DNA of 64,000 bases from Lachnospiraceae bacterium FE2018 (GCA_000702845.1 JNKK01000007.1:27901-91900), one strand, 5' to 3'. Shown: positions 7,503-16,002, numbered from the stretch's first letter. A program made the numbers and translations. Notes: generated by a model not told the origin, from the letters alone.

Positions 7503-8018
7503 ATGACGACAGAGCAGCGTAGAGAAAAGATTCTGAATCAGTTCAGAAAAAGCACGGAACCTGTCAGTGCAAATGCGCTGGCAGCAAAATATCATGTCAG
7601 CAGGCAGATTATTGTCGGAGATGTGGCACTGCTCAGGGCAGCAGGAAATGAGATTGCCGCAACCCCGAGGGGCTATCTGCTGCAGACACAGGAGACGGAG
7701 GGAATCCGCCGGCAGATCGTTGCGCTTCATACAGAAGAACAGATCGAAGAGGAACTGAATATCTGTGTGGATTACGGCTGTGAAGTGCAGGATGTGATTA
7801 TTGATCATCCGGTCTACGGGGAATTGTCGGGAAGACTTCAGATCCGGTCTCGCTATGATGTGATGCAGTTTATGAAGAAAGTAAAAGACGAGCAGGCACA
7901 TTCGCTGTCGGAACTGACAGACGGTGTGCACATGCATACACTGATCTGTCCTGATCTCCGGGCCTATGAGCAGGTGGTAAAGAAACTGGCTGAAGCCGGA
8001 ATTCTGTTCCGTGAATAG
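7503..8018 (+). CDS. niaR: NiaR niacin-responsive transcriptional repressor
   Basis: A 171-residue protein with an N-terminal winged HTH_11 domain (RREKILNQF through GNEIAATPRGYLL, residues 5-57) and a C-terminal 3H domain. The three conserved histidine sites are visible in IIDHPVYGEL, EQAHSLSEL and GVHMHTLICP. The family binds nicotinate (or nicotinamide) at a metal site in the 3H domain and represses NAD precursor synthesis and uptake genes. The ATG follows an AGGAGCAGGG site. It is divergent from the PTS-IIC-like permease with two TGTC-N2-GACA palindromes between them. The name rests on domain architecture; the ligand is assumed from the family. Confidence 0.9.
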   Translation: MTTEQRREKILNQFRKSTEPVSANALAAKYHVSRQIIVGDVALLRAAGNEIAATPRGYLLQTQETEGIRRQIVALHTEEQIEEELNICVDYGCEVQDVIIDHPVYGELSGRLQIRSRYDVMQFMKKVKDEQAHSLSELTDGVHMHTLICPDLRAYEQVVKKLAEAGILFRE

Positions 8019-8191
8019 ATGTTTCTTTATAGCACGATTGATTGCAGAACAGTAAAATACAGACCGGGAAACGGGACGGCGCAAGACCTGAGAATGTGCA
8101 AAATTAAGCAAACAACAGAGCAATGAAGCCTGTATGGATTCTGTTAAAGTGTTCATTGGAAAAATAACGGACTTGAAAAGGAAGTGTGACC

Positions 8192-9370
8192 ATGAACATT
8201 CTGACAGAATCGCTGCAGGCTTATTTTGCCTCTTTTTCCATCAACAAGGCAATCATGATGCTTATGATGATCTTCATGATTGTGGGCGGGATTGACCGCA
8301 TCCGCGGCAACAGACTCGGCTACGGAGAGAAATTTGAAGAGGGTTTTCAGGCGCTCGGATCCCTGGCAACAGCCATGATCGGTATGATTGCGCTGGTGCC
8401 GGTAATCAAGATCGTGTTGGGCGGCGTGCTCGGTGCGTTTTTTAAGGCAATCGGCGCTGACCCTTCCCTGTTTGCAGGCATTCTTCTCGGATGTGATCTG
8501 GGAGGCTATCCGCTCGCGATGGAACTTGCGGAATCTCCCGCGATCGGCAGCTACACAGGAATGATCATTGCTTCTGTTATGGGAATTAATGTAGTATTCA
8601 ATATTCCGGTCGGCATGGGTATTATTAAACAGGAAGACCGGAAATATCTCGCGACCGGCATGCTGGTCGGTTTTGCGACGGTTCCGGTCGGATGCCTTGC
8701 CGGCGGATTTGTCATGATGGCTTCCGGGTTTGAACTGACCGTGCGGGATATCATTATGAACACCATTCCGGTTGCCGTGGTTGCGGTTCTGATCATTCTG
8801 GGCCTGATACTGGCACAGGAAAAGATGCTGAAAGGTTTTATCGCATTCGGGAAGGGCGTCACCGCTGTCGTAACAGCAGGTACTATGATTTCCGTATTTC
8901 AGTATCTTACCGGCATTCGTTTTCCGCTGTTTCATGTCATGGTGGAGGCAAATGCAGAGGGTGTGATTCCGCTGGAAGACGGGTTCCTCGTGATCGGAGA
9001 AATAGCGATTGTTCTGCTCGGCGCTTTTCCTATGGTCGCGTTTATCACGAAGAAGTTCAGTGCGCCGCTGCAGAAACTCGGCGGGAAGTTTGATCTGGAT
9101 GAAAACAGTGTCGGCGGCATGATCGCGAATCTTGCGAACAACATTATGATGTTTCAGATGATGAAAGACATGCGTCCGAAAGGGAAAATACTGAACTGCG
9201 CATTTACTGTATCAGCATGCTTTGTTCTCGGAGATCACCTCGGGTTTGTGGCTGGCCAGAATCAGCAGCTGATCGTTCCAATGATGACTGCGAAATTCAT
9301 CGGCGGCATCACAGCAGTCGTACTTGCGAATATCCTGTGGAAAAGCACATTCAGTAAGTCATATGCATAA
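8192..9370 (+). CDS. eutH: EutH-family ethanolamine transporter
   Basis: A 392-residue polytopic membrane protein (about ten hydrophobic segments) with EutH-like features: LLGCDLGGYPLAMELA near residue 105, EDGFLVIGEIAIVLLGAFPM near 265 and VLGDHLGFVAGQN near 345. EutH imports protonated ethanolamine at low pH. The start is the ATG at 8192, preceded by AAGGAAG; a GTG two codons upstream is possible. No other eut genes, microcompartment shell proteins or ethanolamine ammonia-lyase are in the window, so this is an orphan that may feed lipid metabolism or have another substrate. The 173-base gap upstream contains no feature I can name. Confidence 0.85.
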   Translation: MNILTESLQAYFASFSINKAIMMLMMIFMIVGGIDRIRGNRLGYGEKFEEGFQALGSLATAMIGMIALVPVIKIVLGGVLGAFFKAIGADPSLFAGILLGCDLGGYPLAMELAESPAIGSYTGMIIASVMGINVVFNIPVGMGIIKQEDRKYLATGMLVGFATVPVGCLAGGFVMMASGFELTVRDIIMNTIPVAVVAVLIILGLILAQEKMLKGFIAFGKGVTAVVTAGTMISVFQYLTGIRFPLFHVMVEANAEGVIPLEDGFLVIGEIAIVLLGAFPMVAFITKKFSAPLQKLGGKFDLDENSVGGMIANLANNIMMFQMMKDMRPKGKILNCAFTVSACFVLGDHLGFVAGQNQQLIVPMMTAKFIGGITAVVLANILWKSTFSKSYA

Positions 9371-9411
9371 CGGATTCACCATTTGAGCCTGTTTTTATAA
9401 ATCAGGGAACT

Positions 9412-9444
9412 GCCGGGATGAAAGAAAAGTCATTCCGGCTTTTT
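9412..9444 (+). terminator. Terminator after eutH
   Basis: A 10-bp stem (9412-9421 with 9430-9439, one G-T pair), eight-base loop, then TTTTT. Confidence 0.9.
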
Positions 9445-9465
9445 GATGCGGTTCCGGGCATAATA

Positions 9466-9474
9466 TGGTATAAT
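9466..9474 (+). promoter_or_regulatory. Extended -10 promoter of the hydrogenase gene
   Basis: TGGTATAAT is an extended -10 (TG-N-TATAAT). No good -35 box is found at 16-18 bp, which fits this promoter class. Confidence 0.6.
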
Positions 9475-9533
9475 GATTGGACAGGCGGGACTCATTGTAA
9501 TTGTTGAAATTTATCAGAAGACAGGAGAAAGAT

Positions 9534-11021
9534 ATGGTAACGACGAATGATAAAGGTATTATCCAGTTTAAGCATAAGGTCATGGAGGAAATCTGCCGTC
9601 TCGCATGGGATGATAATCTGAATGAGAAGACGATGGATGAACTGGCTTATAAGCTGATCCCGGGACCGAAACCGGAGTATCGCTGCTGTATCTATAAGGA
9701 GCGTGAAATCACCCGTGAAAGGATCCGTCTTGCGGTCGGTGAAAACCCGGATCCGCTGAGTACTTCGCAGAACATTGTTCAGGTGCTCAAGCCGGCCTGC
9801 GACGACTGCCCGATTTCTGCATATTCCGTAACGGATAACTGCAGATTCTGTCTGGGCAAGGCATGTCTGAACACCTGTAAATTCGGCGCAATTCATCCGG
9901 GCGAATACAGAATGCACATCGACGCGGCAAAGTGCAAAGAGTGCGGTATGTGTGCGAAAGCCTGCCCATATGGTGCGATTGTCCATCTGGAACGTCCGTG
10001 CAAGAAGGCATGTCCGGTAGATGCCATCACGTATGATGAATATGGTTTCTGTCAGATCGACGAAGGAAAATGTGTTCAGTGCGGTCACTGCATCCACAGC
10101 TGCCCGTTTGGCGCGATCGCATCCAAGACAGACCTGGTAAAAATCATCAGAGACATCAAGGCAGGAAAAGAAGTCATTGCCATGTGTGCGCCTGCGACAG
10201 AAGGACAGTTCGGTAAAGAAGTTACAATGGCTTCTATTCGCAAATCGCTGCTGGAGCTCGGCTTTACAGATATGATCGAAGTAGGTTTGGGCGGCGATAT
10301 GACAGCGGCTTATGAGGCGGCCGAGTGGTCAGAGGCGAAAAAGGAAGGCCGCAAGATGACAACTTCCTGCTGCCCGGCATTTATCAACATGCTGCGCAAG
10401 CATTTCCCGGAGGTCTATGAGGCAAACATGTCTGAAACGGTCTCTCCGATGTGCGCGATTTCCCGCTATCTGAAGGCGACAAGACCGGGATGCGTTACTG
10501 TATTCGTAGGTCCGTGTATTGCCAAGAAATCCGAGGCGAGGGATGCATCTGTGCCGGATAACGCGGACTATGTTATTACCTACGGAGAACTGCATGCGAT
10601 GCAGATGTCCAGAGATATTGACTTTGTAACGAGCGACGAGGATTATCAGGAAGCTTCGCTCTGGGGCAAGAAGTTTGCCGGCAGCGGCGGCGTTGCAGCT
10701 GCAGTTGTAGAAGTAATGCAGGAGCGCGGAGAGGATACTTCCGATCTGAAACTGCTCAAGTGCGCGGGCGGTGCCGAGTGTAAGAAGGCGATCCAGCTGC
10801 TGAAGCTGGGCAGACTGCCGGAAGACTTTGTTGAAGGTATGATGTGTCCGGGCGGATGTGTCGGCGGACCGTCCCGTCATGCGACTGATATGGAGATCGC
10901 AAGAAACAGAAAAGCGATGCTCGAGCAGGCAGACGGCAGAAAGGTTCTGGAGAACCTGAAGAACTACCCGATGGACAAATTCTCCATGTTCCGGGACGGA
11001 CATATGGAATCAGCAGAGTAA
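9534..11021 (+). CDS. [FeFe] hydrogenase, group B-like, with N-terminal ferredoxin clusters
   Basis: A 495-residue iron-only hydrogenase. The N-terminal half has a four-cysteine set (CDDCPISAYSVTDNCRFCLGKACLNTC) and two ferredoxin motifs (CKECGMCAKACPYGA and CVQCGHCIHSCPFGA). The C-terminal H-cluster domain has TSCCPAF (277-283), GPCIAKKSEA (326-335) and MMCPGGCVGG (436-445). The TSCCPAF form, in place of TSCCPGW, is typical of group B enzymes. It would couple ferredoxin to proton reduction or H2 oxidation in the cytoplasm. The start follows AGGAGA. The hydEFG maturases are not in this window. It lies just upstream of a 2-oxoacid:ferredoxin oxidoreductase operon, a natural ferredoxin source. 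Confidence 0.9.
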   Translation: MVTTNDKGIIQFKHKVMEEICRLAWDDNLNEKTMDELAYKLIPGPKPEYRCCIYKEREITRERIRLAVGENPDPLSTSQNIVQVLKPACDDCPISAYSVTDNCRFCLGKACLNTCKFGAIHPGEYRMHIDAAKCKECGMCAKACPYGAIVHLERPCKKACPVDAITYDEYGFCQIDEGKCVQCGHCIHSCPFGAIASKTDLVKIIRDIKAGKEVIAMCAPATEGQFGKEVTMASIRKSLLELGFTDMIEVGLGGDMTAAYEAAEWSEAKKEGRKMTTSCCPAFINMLRKHFPEVYEANMSETVSPMCAISRYLKATRPGCVTVFVGPCIAKKSEARDASVPDNADYVITYGELHAMQMSRDIDFVTSDEDYQEASLWGKKFAGSGGVAAAVVEVMQERGEDTSDLKLLKCAGGAECKKAIQLLKLGRLPEDFVEGMMCPGGCVGGPSRHATDMEIARNRKAMLEQADGRKVLENLKNYPMDKFSMFRDGHMESAE

Positions 11022-11071
11022 TAACAGCTGCAGCAGGGCAGAAGAATTGCCAGACTGACAGAAAAACAGGC

Positions 11072-11109
11072 AGGTGCCGGCATCCGGAGTGATGCCGGCG
11101 CCTTTATTT
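11072..11109 (+). terminator. Terminator after the hydrogenase
   Basis: A 13-bp GC-rich stem (11072-11084 with 11091-11103), six-base loop, then TTTATTTA. Confidence 0.9.
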
Positions 11110-11187
11110 ACGGCGTTATCCCCTCTGTTTGCCGTTTCCCGGATATTTGTTTCCTGCCGGACCTGCCCGGGATTTATAAGGTATAGA

Positions 11188-11205
11188 TTGTTGACATTGC
11201 AACAA
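11188..11205. promoter_or_regulatory. Inverted repeat, candidate MarR operator
   Basis: TTGTTG-ACATTG-CAACAA is a perfect 6-6-6 dyad that covers the -35 hexamer of the marR promoter. Such placement is typical of MarR autorepression. Confidence 0.6.
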
Positions 11206-11219
11206 ACAGAAAGTAAAAT
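11191..11219 (+). promoter_or_regulatory. Promoter of the MarR-family gene
   Basis: TTGACA (11191-11196), 17-bp spacer, TAAAAT (11214-11219). Confidence 0.8.
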
Positions 11220-11242
11220 AAGAAAAACAGAGGGGAATTCCG

Positions 11243-11713
11243 GTGATTGATATGGAAAAACGGTATATGCTATTTACCAGCACAGTGGCGTCTCTATACC
11301 AGAGTATACAGAAAATCCGGGCAATGGAAATGGATCGCTTTCATCTTAAGACAGGGCATGTGACCTGTCTTCTTTTGTTGTATCATCATCCGGAGGGGAT
11401 TACGCACAAGAAAATGACTGAGCTTTGTGAGATGGACAAGGCAGCTGTATCCAGATATATCACGACGCTGCGGGAGAGAGGATTCATTACAGATGACACA
11501 GCGGATGAAAAAAAATATCACCGGCGGATTCATCTGACTGATGCAGGAAAGCGTGTGGCGGAACGGACGACGGAAATGGTCGTGCGGGCAGTGGAAAACG
11601 GATCTGCCTCCATGACGGAAGCAGAACGGATCAGGTTTTATGACAGAATGCAGGAGATTGCCGATAATCTTCAGAAATACATCACCGATATGGAAGAGGA
11701 AGCGGAAGAATAG
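11243..11713 (+). CDS. MarR-family transcriptional regulator
   Basis: A 156-residue winged-helix protein of the MarR type. The DNA-binding helix region is near residues 55-95 (KKMTELCEMDKAAVSRYITTLRERGFI), followed by the wing (DDTADEKKYHRRIHLTDAGK). Flanking helices form the dimer interface. A GTG start at 11243 is preceded by AGGGGAA; an ATG three codons later is also possible. A dyad overlapping its own -35 box suggests autoregulation. It stands alone between the hydrogenase and the oxidoreductase operon, so either may be a target. The effector is unknown. Confidence 0.88.
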   Translation: MIDMEKRYMLFTSTVASLYQSIQKIRAMEMDRFHLKTGHVTCLLLLYHHPEGITHKKMTELCEMDKAAVSRYITTLRERGFITDDTADEKKYHRRIHLTDAGKRVAERTTEMVVRAVENGSASMTEAERIRFYDRMQEIADNLQKYITDMEEEAEE

Positions 11714-11740
11714 AAAGAAACGGTCTTTCTTTTTGTTTTT
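11712..11740 (+). terminator. Terminator after the MarR-family gene
   Basis: Short stem AGAAAGA/TCTTTCT (11712-11718 with 11724-11730) overlapping the stop codon, followed by TTTTGTTTTT. Confidence 0.65.
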
Positions 11741-11788
11741 AAGGTGAAAATAATTCATGATTGATGTGAATAAATCTAAATCTTTCTG

Positions 11789-11816
11789 TTTACAAGAATA
11801 AAAAGCATGTTACAAT
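11789..11816 (+). promoter_or_regulatory. Promoter of the 2-oxoacid oxidoreductase operon
   Basis: TTTACA (11789-11794), 16-bp spacer, TACAAT (11811-11816). It places a transcript start near 11823, just before a strong leader hairpin. Confidence 0.7.
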
Positions 11817-11833
11817 AGTAACGTTGAATTTTC

Positions 11834-11885
11834 GACACCTGCCGGATGAAGCTGTTTCATATTTCATCCGAAAGTGTGAGGTGTC
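11834..11885 (+). promoter_or_regulatory. Two-tier leader hairpin of the oxidoreductase operon
   Basis: The outer arms GACACCT (11834-11840) and AGGTGTC (11879-11885) enclose the inner arms GGATGAA (11844-11850) and TTCATCC (11863-11869). There is no T-run, so it is not a terminator. It begins about 11 bases after the predicted transcript start. It may be an mRNA stabiliser or a ligand- or protein-binding leader; it matches no riboswitch I know. Confidence 0.55.
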
Positions 11886-11920
11886 TGTCAGAGACAAAAT
11901 GGAACAAGGAGTAGACGCAA

Positions 11921-12493
11921 ATGAAAAACACAGTTGAAATCAGATGGCACGGCCGCGGCGGGCAGGGTGCAAAAACAGCTGCACTGCTGCTGGCAGATGT
12001 TGCTTTTAAGACAGGGCAGAATGTGCAGGGATTTCCGGAATACGGTCCGGAGCGCATGGGTGCGCCGATCACAGCATTTAACCGGATCAGCAAAGAAAAA
12101 ATCCGGGTTCATTCCAATATTTACGAACCGGATTACGTGGTAGTCGTTGATGAGACGCTGCTTCACTCTGTCAACGTGACAGACGGATTGAAAGAAGAAG
12201 GTGCGATTATTATCAACACACCCCGTTCAAAAGAAGAAGTGCTTCCGCAGCTGAATGGCTATAAAGGCCGTGTTGTGACAATTGATGCACGTGCGATCTC
12301 CGAGCAGACGCTCGGGAAGAATTTTCCGAATACACCGATGCTCGCAGCAACTGTAGCTGTTACAAAGGTGCTTGAGCGTGACCAGTTTATCAACGATATG
12401 CGCGCTTCCTTTGAACATAAGTTCGCAAAAAAACCTGAGGTGATTGACGGAAATATGAAGGCGCTCGAGATGGCGTATGAAGCAGTTTCATGA
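11921..12493 (+). CDS. 2-oxoacid:ferredoxin oxidoreductase, gamma subunit
   Basis: A 190-residue subunit of the POR gamma family. It opens with VEIRWHGRGGQGAKTAA (the GxGGQG motif that helps bind CoA), followed by EYGPERMGAPITAFNRIS. Four-subunit enzymes convert 2-oxoacids plus CoA to acyl-CoA, CO2 and reduced ferredoxin. It is the first gene of a gamma-delta-alpha-beta operon. An AAGGAG site precedes the ATG. The specificity (pyruvate, branched-chain or aryl 2-oxoacid) cannot be settled by eye; pyruvate is the commonest for this arrangement. Confidence 0.88.
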   Translation: MKNTVEIRWHGRGGQGAKTAALLLADVAFKTGQNVQGFPEYGPERMGAPITAFNRISKEKIRVHSNIYEPDYVVVVDETLLHSVNVTDGLKEEGAIIINTPRSKEEVLPQLNGYKGRVVTIDARAISEQTLGKNFPNTPMLAATVAVTKVLERDQFINDMRASFEHKFAKKPEVIDGNMKALEMAYEAVS

Positions 12494-12541
12494 TGAAACA
12501 GGATTATATAGGAAACTGCCGTGAGGATAGAAGGAGGAGAA

Positions 12542-12850
12542 ATGAGAACCGACGCGACAAAGATAAATGAGCGGAGTCCCTATACCGATCTGACGGAAGG
12601 ACTCCAGATGTTTTCAGCCGGAACGGCAAAGAATTTTAATACTGGCGAGTGGCGTACAAACACGCCGGTCATGGACTGGACAAAGTGCCGGCAGTGTCTG
12701 CTGTGCTGCCCGGTCTGCCCGGACTCCAGTATTCCTGTAAAAGACGGAAAGCGGCTGGAATTTGACTATGATCACTGCAAAGGATGCGGAATCTGTGTGA
12801 AAGTCTGTCCGTTTGACGCGATCATCATGAAGGAGGGCATCGAGCCATGA
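12542..12850 (+). CDS. 2-oxoacid:ferredoxin oxidoreductase, delta (ferredoxin) subunit
   Basis: A 102-residue ferredoxin-like subunit. Two four-cysteine motifs are visible, CRQCLLCCPVCPDSS and CKGCGICVKVCPFDA, for two [4Fe-4S] clusters that carry electrons from the thiamine site to external ferredoxin. The ATG at 12542 is preceded by AAGGAGGAGA; an upstream GTG-region start is unlikely. Its stop overlaps the alpha subunit start (ATGA), showing translational coupling. Confidence 0.9.
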   Translation: MRTDATKINERSPYTDLTEGLQMFSAGTAKNFNTGEWRTNTPVMDWTKCRQCLLCCPVCPDSSIPVKDGKRLEFDYDHCKGCGICVKVCPFDAIIMKEGIEP

Positions 12851-14037
12851 GTGTAAAAGCAATTAAAGAAAGAATGTCCGGTAATGAAGCCGTTTCTTAT
12901 GCGATCCGGCAGGTAGCACCGGAGGTTATGCCGGCCTTCCCGATCACACCGTCAACCGAGATTCCGCAGATGGTATCCACCTATATCGCCAACGGCGAAC
13001 TGGACACAGAGTTTATCCCGGTGGAGAGCGAACATTCGGCAATGTCGGCAGCGATCGGCGCGGAGGCAGCAGGCGCCCGCACGATGACAGCGACTTCTTC
13101 GGCCGGTCTGGCGCTGATGTGGGAGGAACTGCTTCTTGCGGCATCCAACAGACTTCCGATCGTGCTGACACTTGTCAACCGTACACTTTCCGGTCCGATC
13201 AATATCAACTGTGACCACTCGGACGGCATGGGTGCCCGTGATACCGGATGGATTCAGATTTATGCTGAGAACAATCAGGAGGCATATGATAATTATATCC
13301 AGGCATTCCCGATTGCAGAAGATCCGCGTGTGCATCTGCCGGTAATGATCTGTCAGGACGGTTTCATCACAAGCCATGCGGTTGAGAATATCGAATTGAT
13401 GGAAGATGAACCGGTAAAGGATTTCGTCGGAACATATACACCTGAAGAATTCATGCTGAACCCGGGCAGGCCGGTTTCTGTCGGACCGTATTCCGTGTCA
13501 AATTATGCGATGGAAGCCAAGAAGCTGCAGGAAGAGGCCATGGAGCGGTCCAAAGCCGTCATTCTGGAGGTTGCAAAGAAGTTTGGCGAGATGTCCGGCA
13601 GGGAGTATGGTCTGTTTGAAGAATACCGCACAGAAGATGCGGACTACATCATGGTCATCATGGGATCTGCAGCAGGCACTGCCAAGACAGCAGTTGATGA
13701 ACTGCGTGATCAGGGATGGAAAGTCGGCGTCCTGAAACTCCGTGTATTCCGTCCGTTCCCGGAAAAAGAAATTGCAGAGGCTTTGAAGAACTGCAAAGCT
13801 GCTGCGATCATGGACCGCTGTGAGAGCTACAACGGCAACGGCGGACCGCTTTCCAGCGAAATCCCCGCGGGACTCTACCGCAGCAAGGTAATGATCGAGA
13901 CCGTCAGTTATGTCTATGGTCTTGCCGGCCGTGATTTCAGGGTAGAAGATGCTGCCGGTATTTTCCGGGATCTGCGCGATCTGGTGGAAAACGGCAAAGA
14001 AGTGGAACAGTTCAAATACATCGGACTGCGCGTCTGA
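12847..14037 (+). CDS. 2-oxoacid:ferredoxin oxidoreductase, alpha subunit
   Basis: A 396-residue subunit of the POR alpha family. The pyrimidine-binding domain is N-terminal (AFPITPSTEIPQ, VESEHSAMSAAIGAEAAGARTMTATSSAGL) and the transketolase-C-like domain II is C-terminal (YIMVIMGSAAGTAKTAVDEL, VGVLKLRVFRPFPEKEI). The E in the VESEHS segment corresponds to the glutamate that activates thiamine diphosphate. It works with the beta subunit to form the active site. It overlaps the delta gene by four bases. Confidence 0.9.
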   Translation: MSVKAIKERMSGNEAVSYAIRQVAPEVMPAFPITPSTEIPQMVSTYIANGELDTEFIPVESEHSAMSAAIGAEAAGARTMTATSSAGLALMWEELLLAASNRLPIVLTLVNRTLSGPININCDHSDGMGARDTGWIQIYAENNQEAYDNYIQAFPIAEDPRVHLPVMICQDGFITSHAVENIELMEDEPVKDFVGTYTPEEFMLNPGRPVSVGPYSVSNYAMEAKKLQEEAMERSKAVILEVAKKFGEMSGREYGLFEEYRTEDADYIMVIMGSAAGTAKTAVDELRDQGWKVGVLKLRVFRPFPEKEIAEALKNCKAAAIMDRCESYNGNGGPLSSEIPAGLYRSKVMIETVSYVYGLAGRDFRVEDAAGIFRDLRDLVENGKEVEQFKYIGLRV

Positions 14038-14104
14038 TTCAAATGAGATTGAATTCAACACAGCGGATCCTTCTGATCCGGTCTGTTTGTCAGGAGAATA
14101 GAAA

Positions 14105-15049
14105 ATGAGTGATCACAGCTTAAAAACAATGATGGAAAAACCAGAGCGTCTTTCTCCCGGTCATCGCATGTGTGCCGGATGCGGCGCAACAATCGCAGTC
14201 AGGGCCGTACTGCGTGCACTGAAGGAAGAAGATCATGCAGTGATCGGAAATGCGACAGGATGCCTTGAGGTTTCTTCTTATATGTATCCGTTCACCGCAT
14301 GGGAAGACAGCTACATTCATAATGCATTTGAAAATGCAGGCGCGACGCTTTCCGGTGTTGAGACAGCCTACCGTGTCCTGAAGAAAAAAGGACGTCTCGG
14401 GGAAGAAGATACGTATAAATTTATCACGTTCGGCGGCGACGGCGGCACGTATGACATCGGTTTCCAGTCCCTGTCCGGTGCAATGGAACGCGGACATGAT
14501 CTGGTATACGTCTGCTATGACAACGGCGCTTATATGAACACAGGAATCCAGCGTTCTTCCGCGACCCCGATGTATGCAGACACCACCACCACGCCGGTCG
14601 GCAAAGAGTCCGTCGGCAAAATGCAGAACCGCAAGGATCTTGCAAGTATCATTGCCGCACACAATGTTCCCTATGTTGCGCAGACAACGTTTACACGTGA
14701 TTTTAAGGATATTCACCGCAAGGCAGAGCGCGCGATTTATACAGAGGGCGCTGCATTCCTGAATGTCATGGCACCCTGCCCGCGCGGCTGGCGCTATGAG
14801 ATGTCCGATATCATGGAAATCTGCCGTCTGGCAGTTGAGACATGTTACTGGCCGCTGTTTGAGGTGCGCAACGGAAAGTGGAGTCTCTCTTATGAACCGA
14901 AGAAAAAACTGCCAATCGAAGACTTCCTTCGTCCGCAGGGCCGTTTCAAACATCTCTTTAAGAAAGGCAATGAGGATCTGATCGTTCAGTTCCAGGATGA
15001 AGTTGACCGGAGATGGGAAGACCTTCAGTATCTCTGCGCGAAAGGATAA
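14105..15049 (+). CDS. 2-oxoacid:ferredoxin oxidoreductase, beta subunit
   Basis: A 314-residue thiamine diphosphate-binding subunit. The N-terminal cysteines (HRMCAGCGA, and GNATGCLEVSS) belong to the cluster site of the beta subunit, and GGDGGTYDIGFQSLSGAMERG with YDNGAYMNTGIQ is the thiamine diphosphate/Mg motif (GDG-x-N type). This completes the gamma-delta-alpha-beta set. The full operon would supply reduced ferredoxin to the hydrogenase encoded 3 kb upstream. An AGGAGAA site precedes the ATG. A LysR regulator follows on the same strand, 77 bases downstream. Confidence 0.9.
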   Translation: MSDHSLKTMMEKPERLSPGHRMCAGCGATIAVRAVLRALKEEDHAVIGNATGCLEVSSYMYPFTAWEDSYIHNAFENAGATLSGVETAYRVLKKKGRLGEEDTYKFITFGGDGGTYDIGFQSLSGAMERGHDLVYVCYDNGAYMNTGIQRSSATPMYADTTTTPVGKESVGKMQNRKDLASIIAAHNVPYVAQTTFTRDFKDIHRKAERAIYTEGAAFLNVMAPCPRGWRYEMSDIMEICRLAVETCYWPLFEVRNGKWSLSYEPKKKLPIEDFLRPQGRFKHLFKKGNEDLIVQFQDEVDRRWEDLQYLCAKG

Positions 15050-15126
15050 TCTGGAATTCGCTGCTTTAGAAAAGGCATCCTGATATAGGCGATGTAGAAA
15101 ACATATACCGAATCTGGAGAAAAATC

Positions 15127-16002
15127 ATGACACTTCTGTCATATCAGGTTTTTAAGACAGTTGCGGAAATCGGCAGCTTTCACAAAGCCGCCGAAGTGCT
15201 TGGACTGACGCCTTCGGCGATCAGCCATGCGGTCGCATCGATGGAAAAAGAGCTCGGCTTCGCGGTCTTTACGCGAAGCCGTTCCGGCGTAATGCTCACA
15301 AATCACGGAGAACACATGCTTCCCTACGTAAACGCGGTGCTGAACAGCGACGAGAGCCTGCAGCAGGCCGTCTCTGAGCTGAAAGGTCTGAAGCAGGGGA
15401 AGGTTAAGGTAGGATGTTTCTCCAGTGTATGTACAAACTGGATGCCCACGATTATTCAGTCTTTCGGGGAACAGTATCCGGAGATCGAGATCGAAGTATT
15501 TCAGGGAACCTATGACGATGTTTCCTACTGGATCAAAAACGGCATTGTGGATTTCGGATTTCTCTCGACTTCAAGTGCGGGAGACCTTGCAATTGAGCCG
15601 TTTTATCTGGATGAACTGGTTTGTATCGTGCCGATGGATTTCCGGAAACAGGATGATAATGACTATATCGCAGTTGAGGAGATGTCACGTCACCGTTTCG
15701 TTGTCCAGCGTGAATCCACCGATGCTGATATTCAGAAATTTCTGCGGGACAATGAACTGCGCGTGCAGACCGGGTACCATGTGGTAGACGACCTGTCCAC
15801 AATTGCCCTGGTATCGAACGGCTTCGGCATCTGCATCATGCCGAAGCTGGTTATGAACGACATTCCCTATCAGGTGCGGCAGTATCATTTAAAACCGGAA
15901 GCCGGCAGGATGATCGGACTGGCCACTTTAAATCCGCAGCTTATGGCGCCGGCAGTCAGAACATTGTATAATCATATTCTGGACCGGTACAGAAATATAT
16001 AA
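15127..16002 (+). CDS. LysR-family transcriptional regulator
   Basis: A 291-residue LysR protein. The N-terminal winged HTH (FKTVAEIGSFHKAAEVLGLTPSAISHAVASMEKELG) is followed by a linker helix and a two-lobed effector-binding domain (KVKVGCFSSV onwards). It lies 77 bases after the oxidoreductase beta gene on the same strand, unlike the usual divergent layout. A GCATGC repeat array follows downstream, then DAHP synthase. Targets and effector are unknown; the oxidoreductase operon and aroF are the nearest candidates. Confidence 0.88.
   Translation: MTLLSYQVFKTVAEIGSFHKAAEVLGLTPSAISHAVASMEKELGFAVFTRSRSGVMLTNHGEHMLPYVNAVLNSDESLQQAVSELKGLKQGKVKVGCFSSVCTNWMPTIIQSFGEQYPEIEIEVFQGTYDDVSYWIKNGIVDFGFLSTSSAGDLAIEPFYLDELVCIVPMDFRKQDDNDYIAVEEMSRHRFVVQRESTDADIQKFLRDNELRVQTGYHVVDDLSTIALVSNGFGICIMPKLVMNDIPYQVRQYHLKPEAGRMIGLATLNPQLMAPAVRTLYNHILDRYRNI

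Noticed and set aside
8019..8191. Cyclic-di-GMP (GEMM) riboswitch before eutH
   Set aside because: A fragment (GGGAAACGGGACG followed by CGCAAGACC) resembles part of the GEMM core, but the required 5' half and pairing are missing.
11817..11920. TPP riboswitch before the thiamine-dependent oxidoreductase
   Set aside because: No CUGAGA or other thi-box element is present; only a nested hairpin of unknown type.
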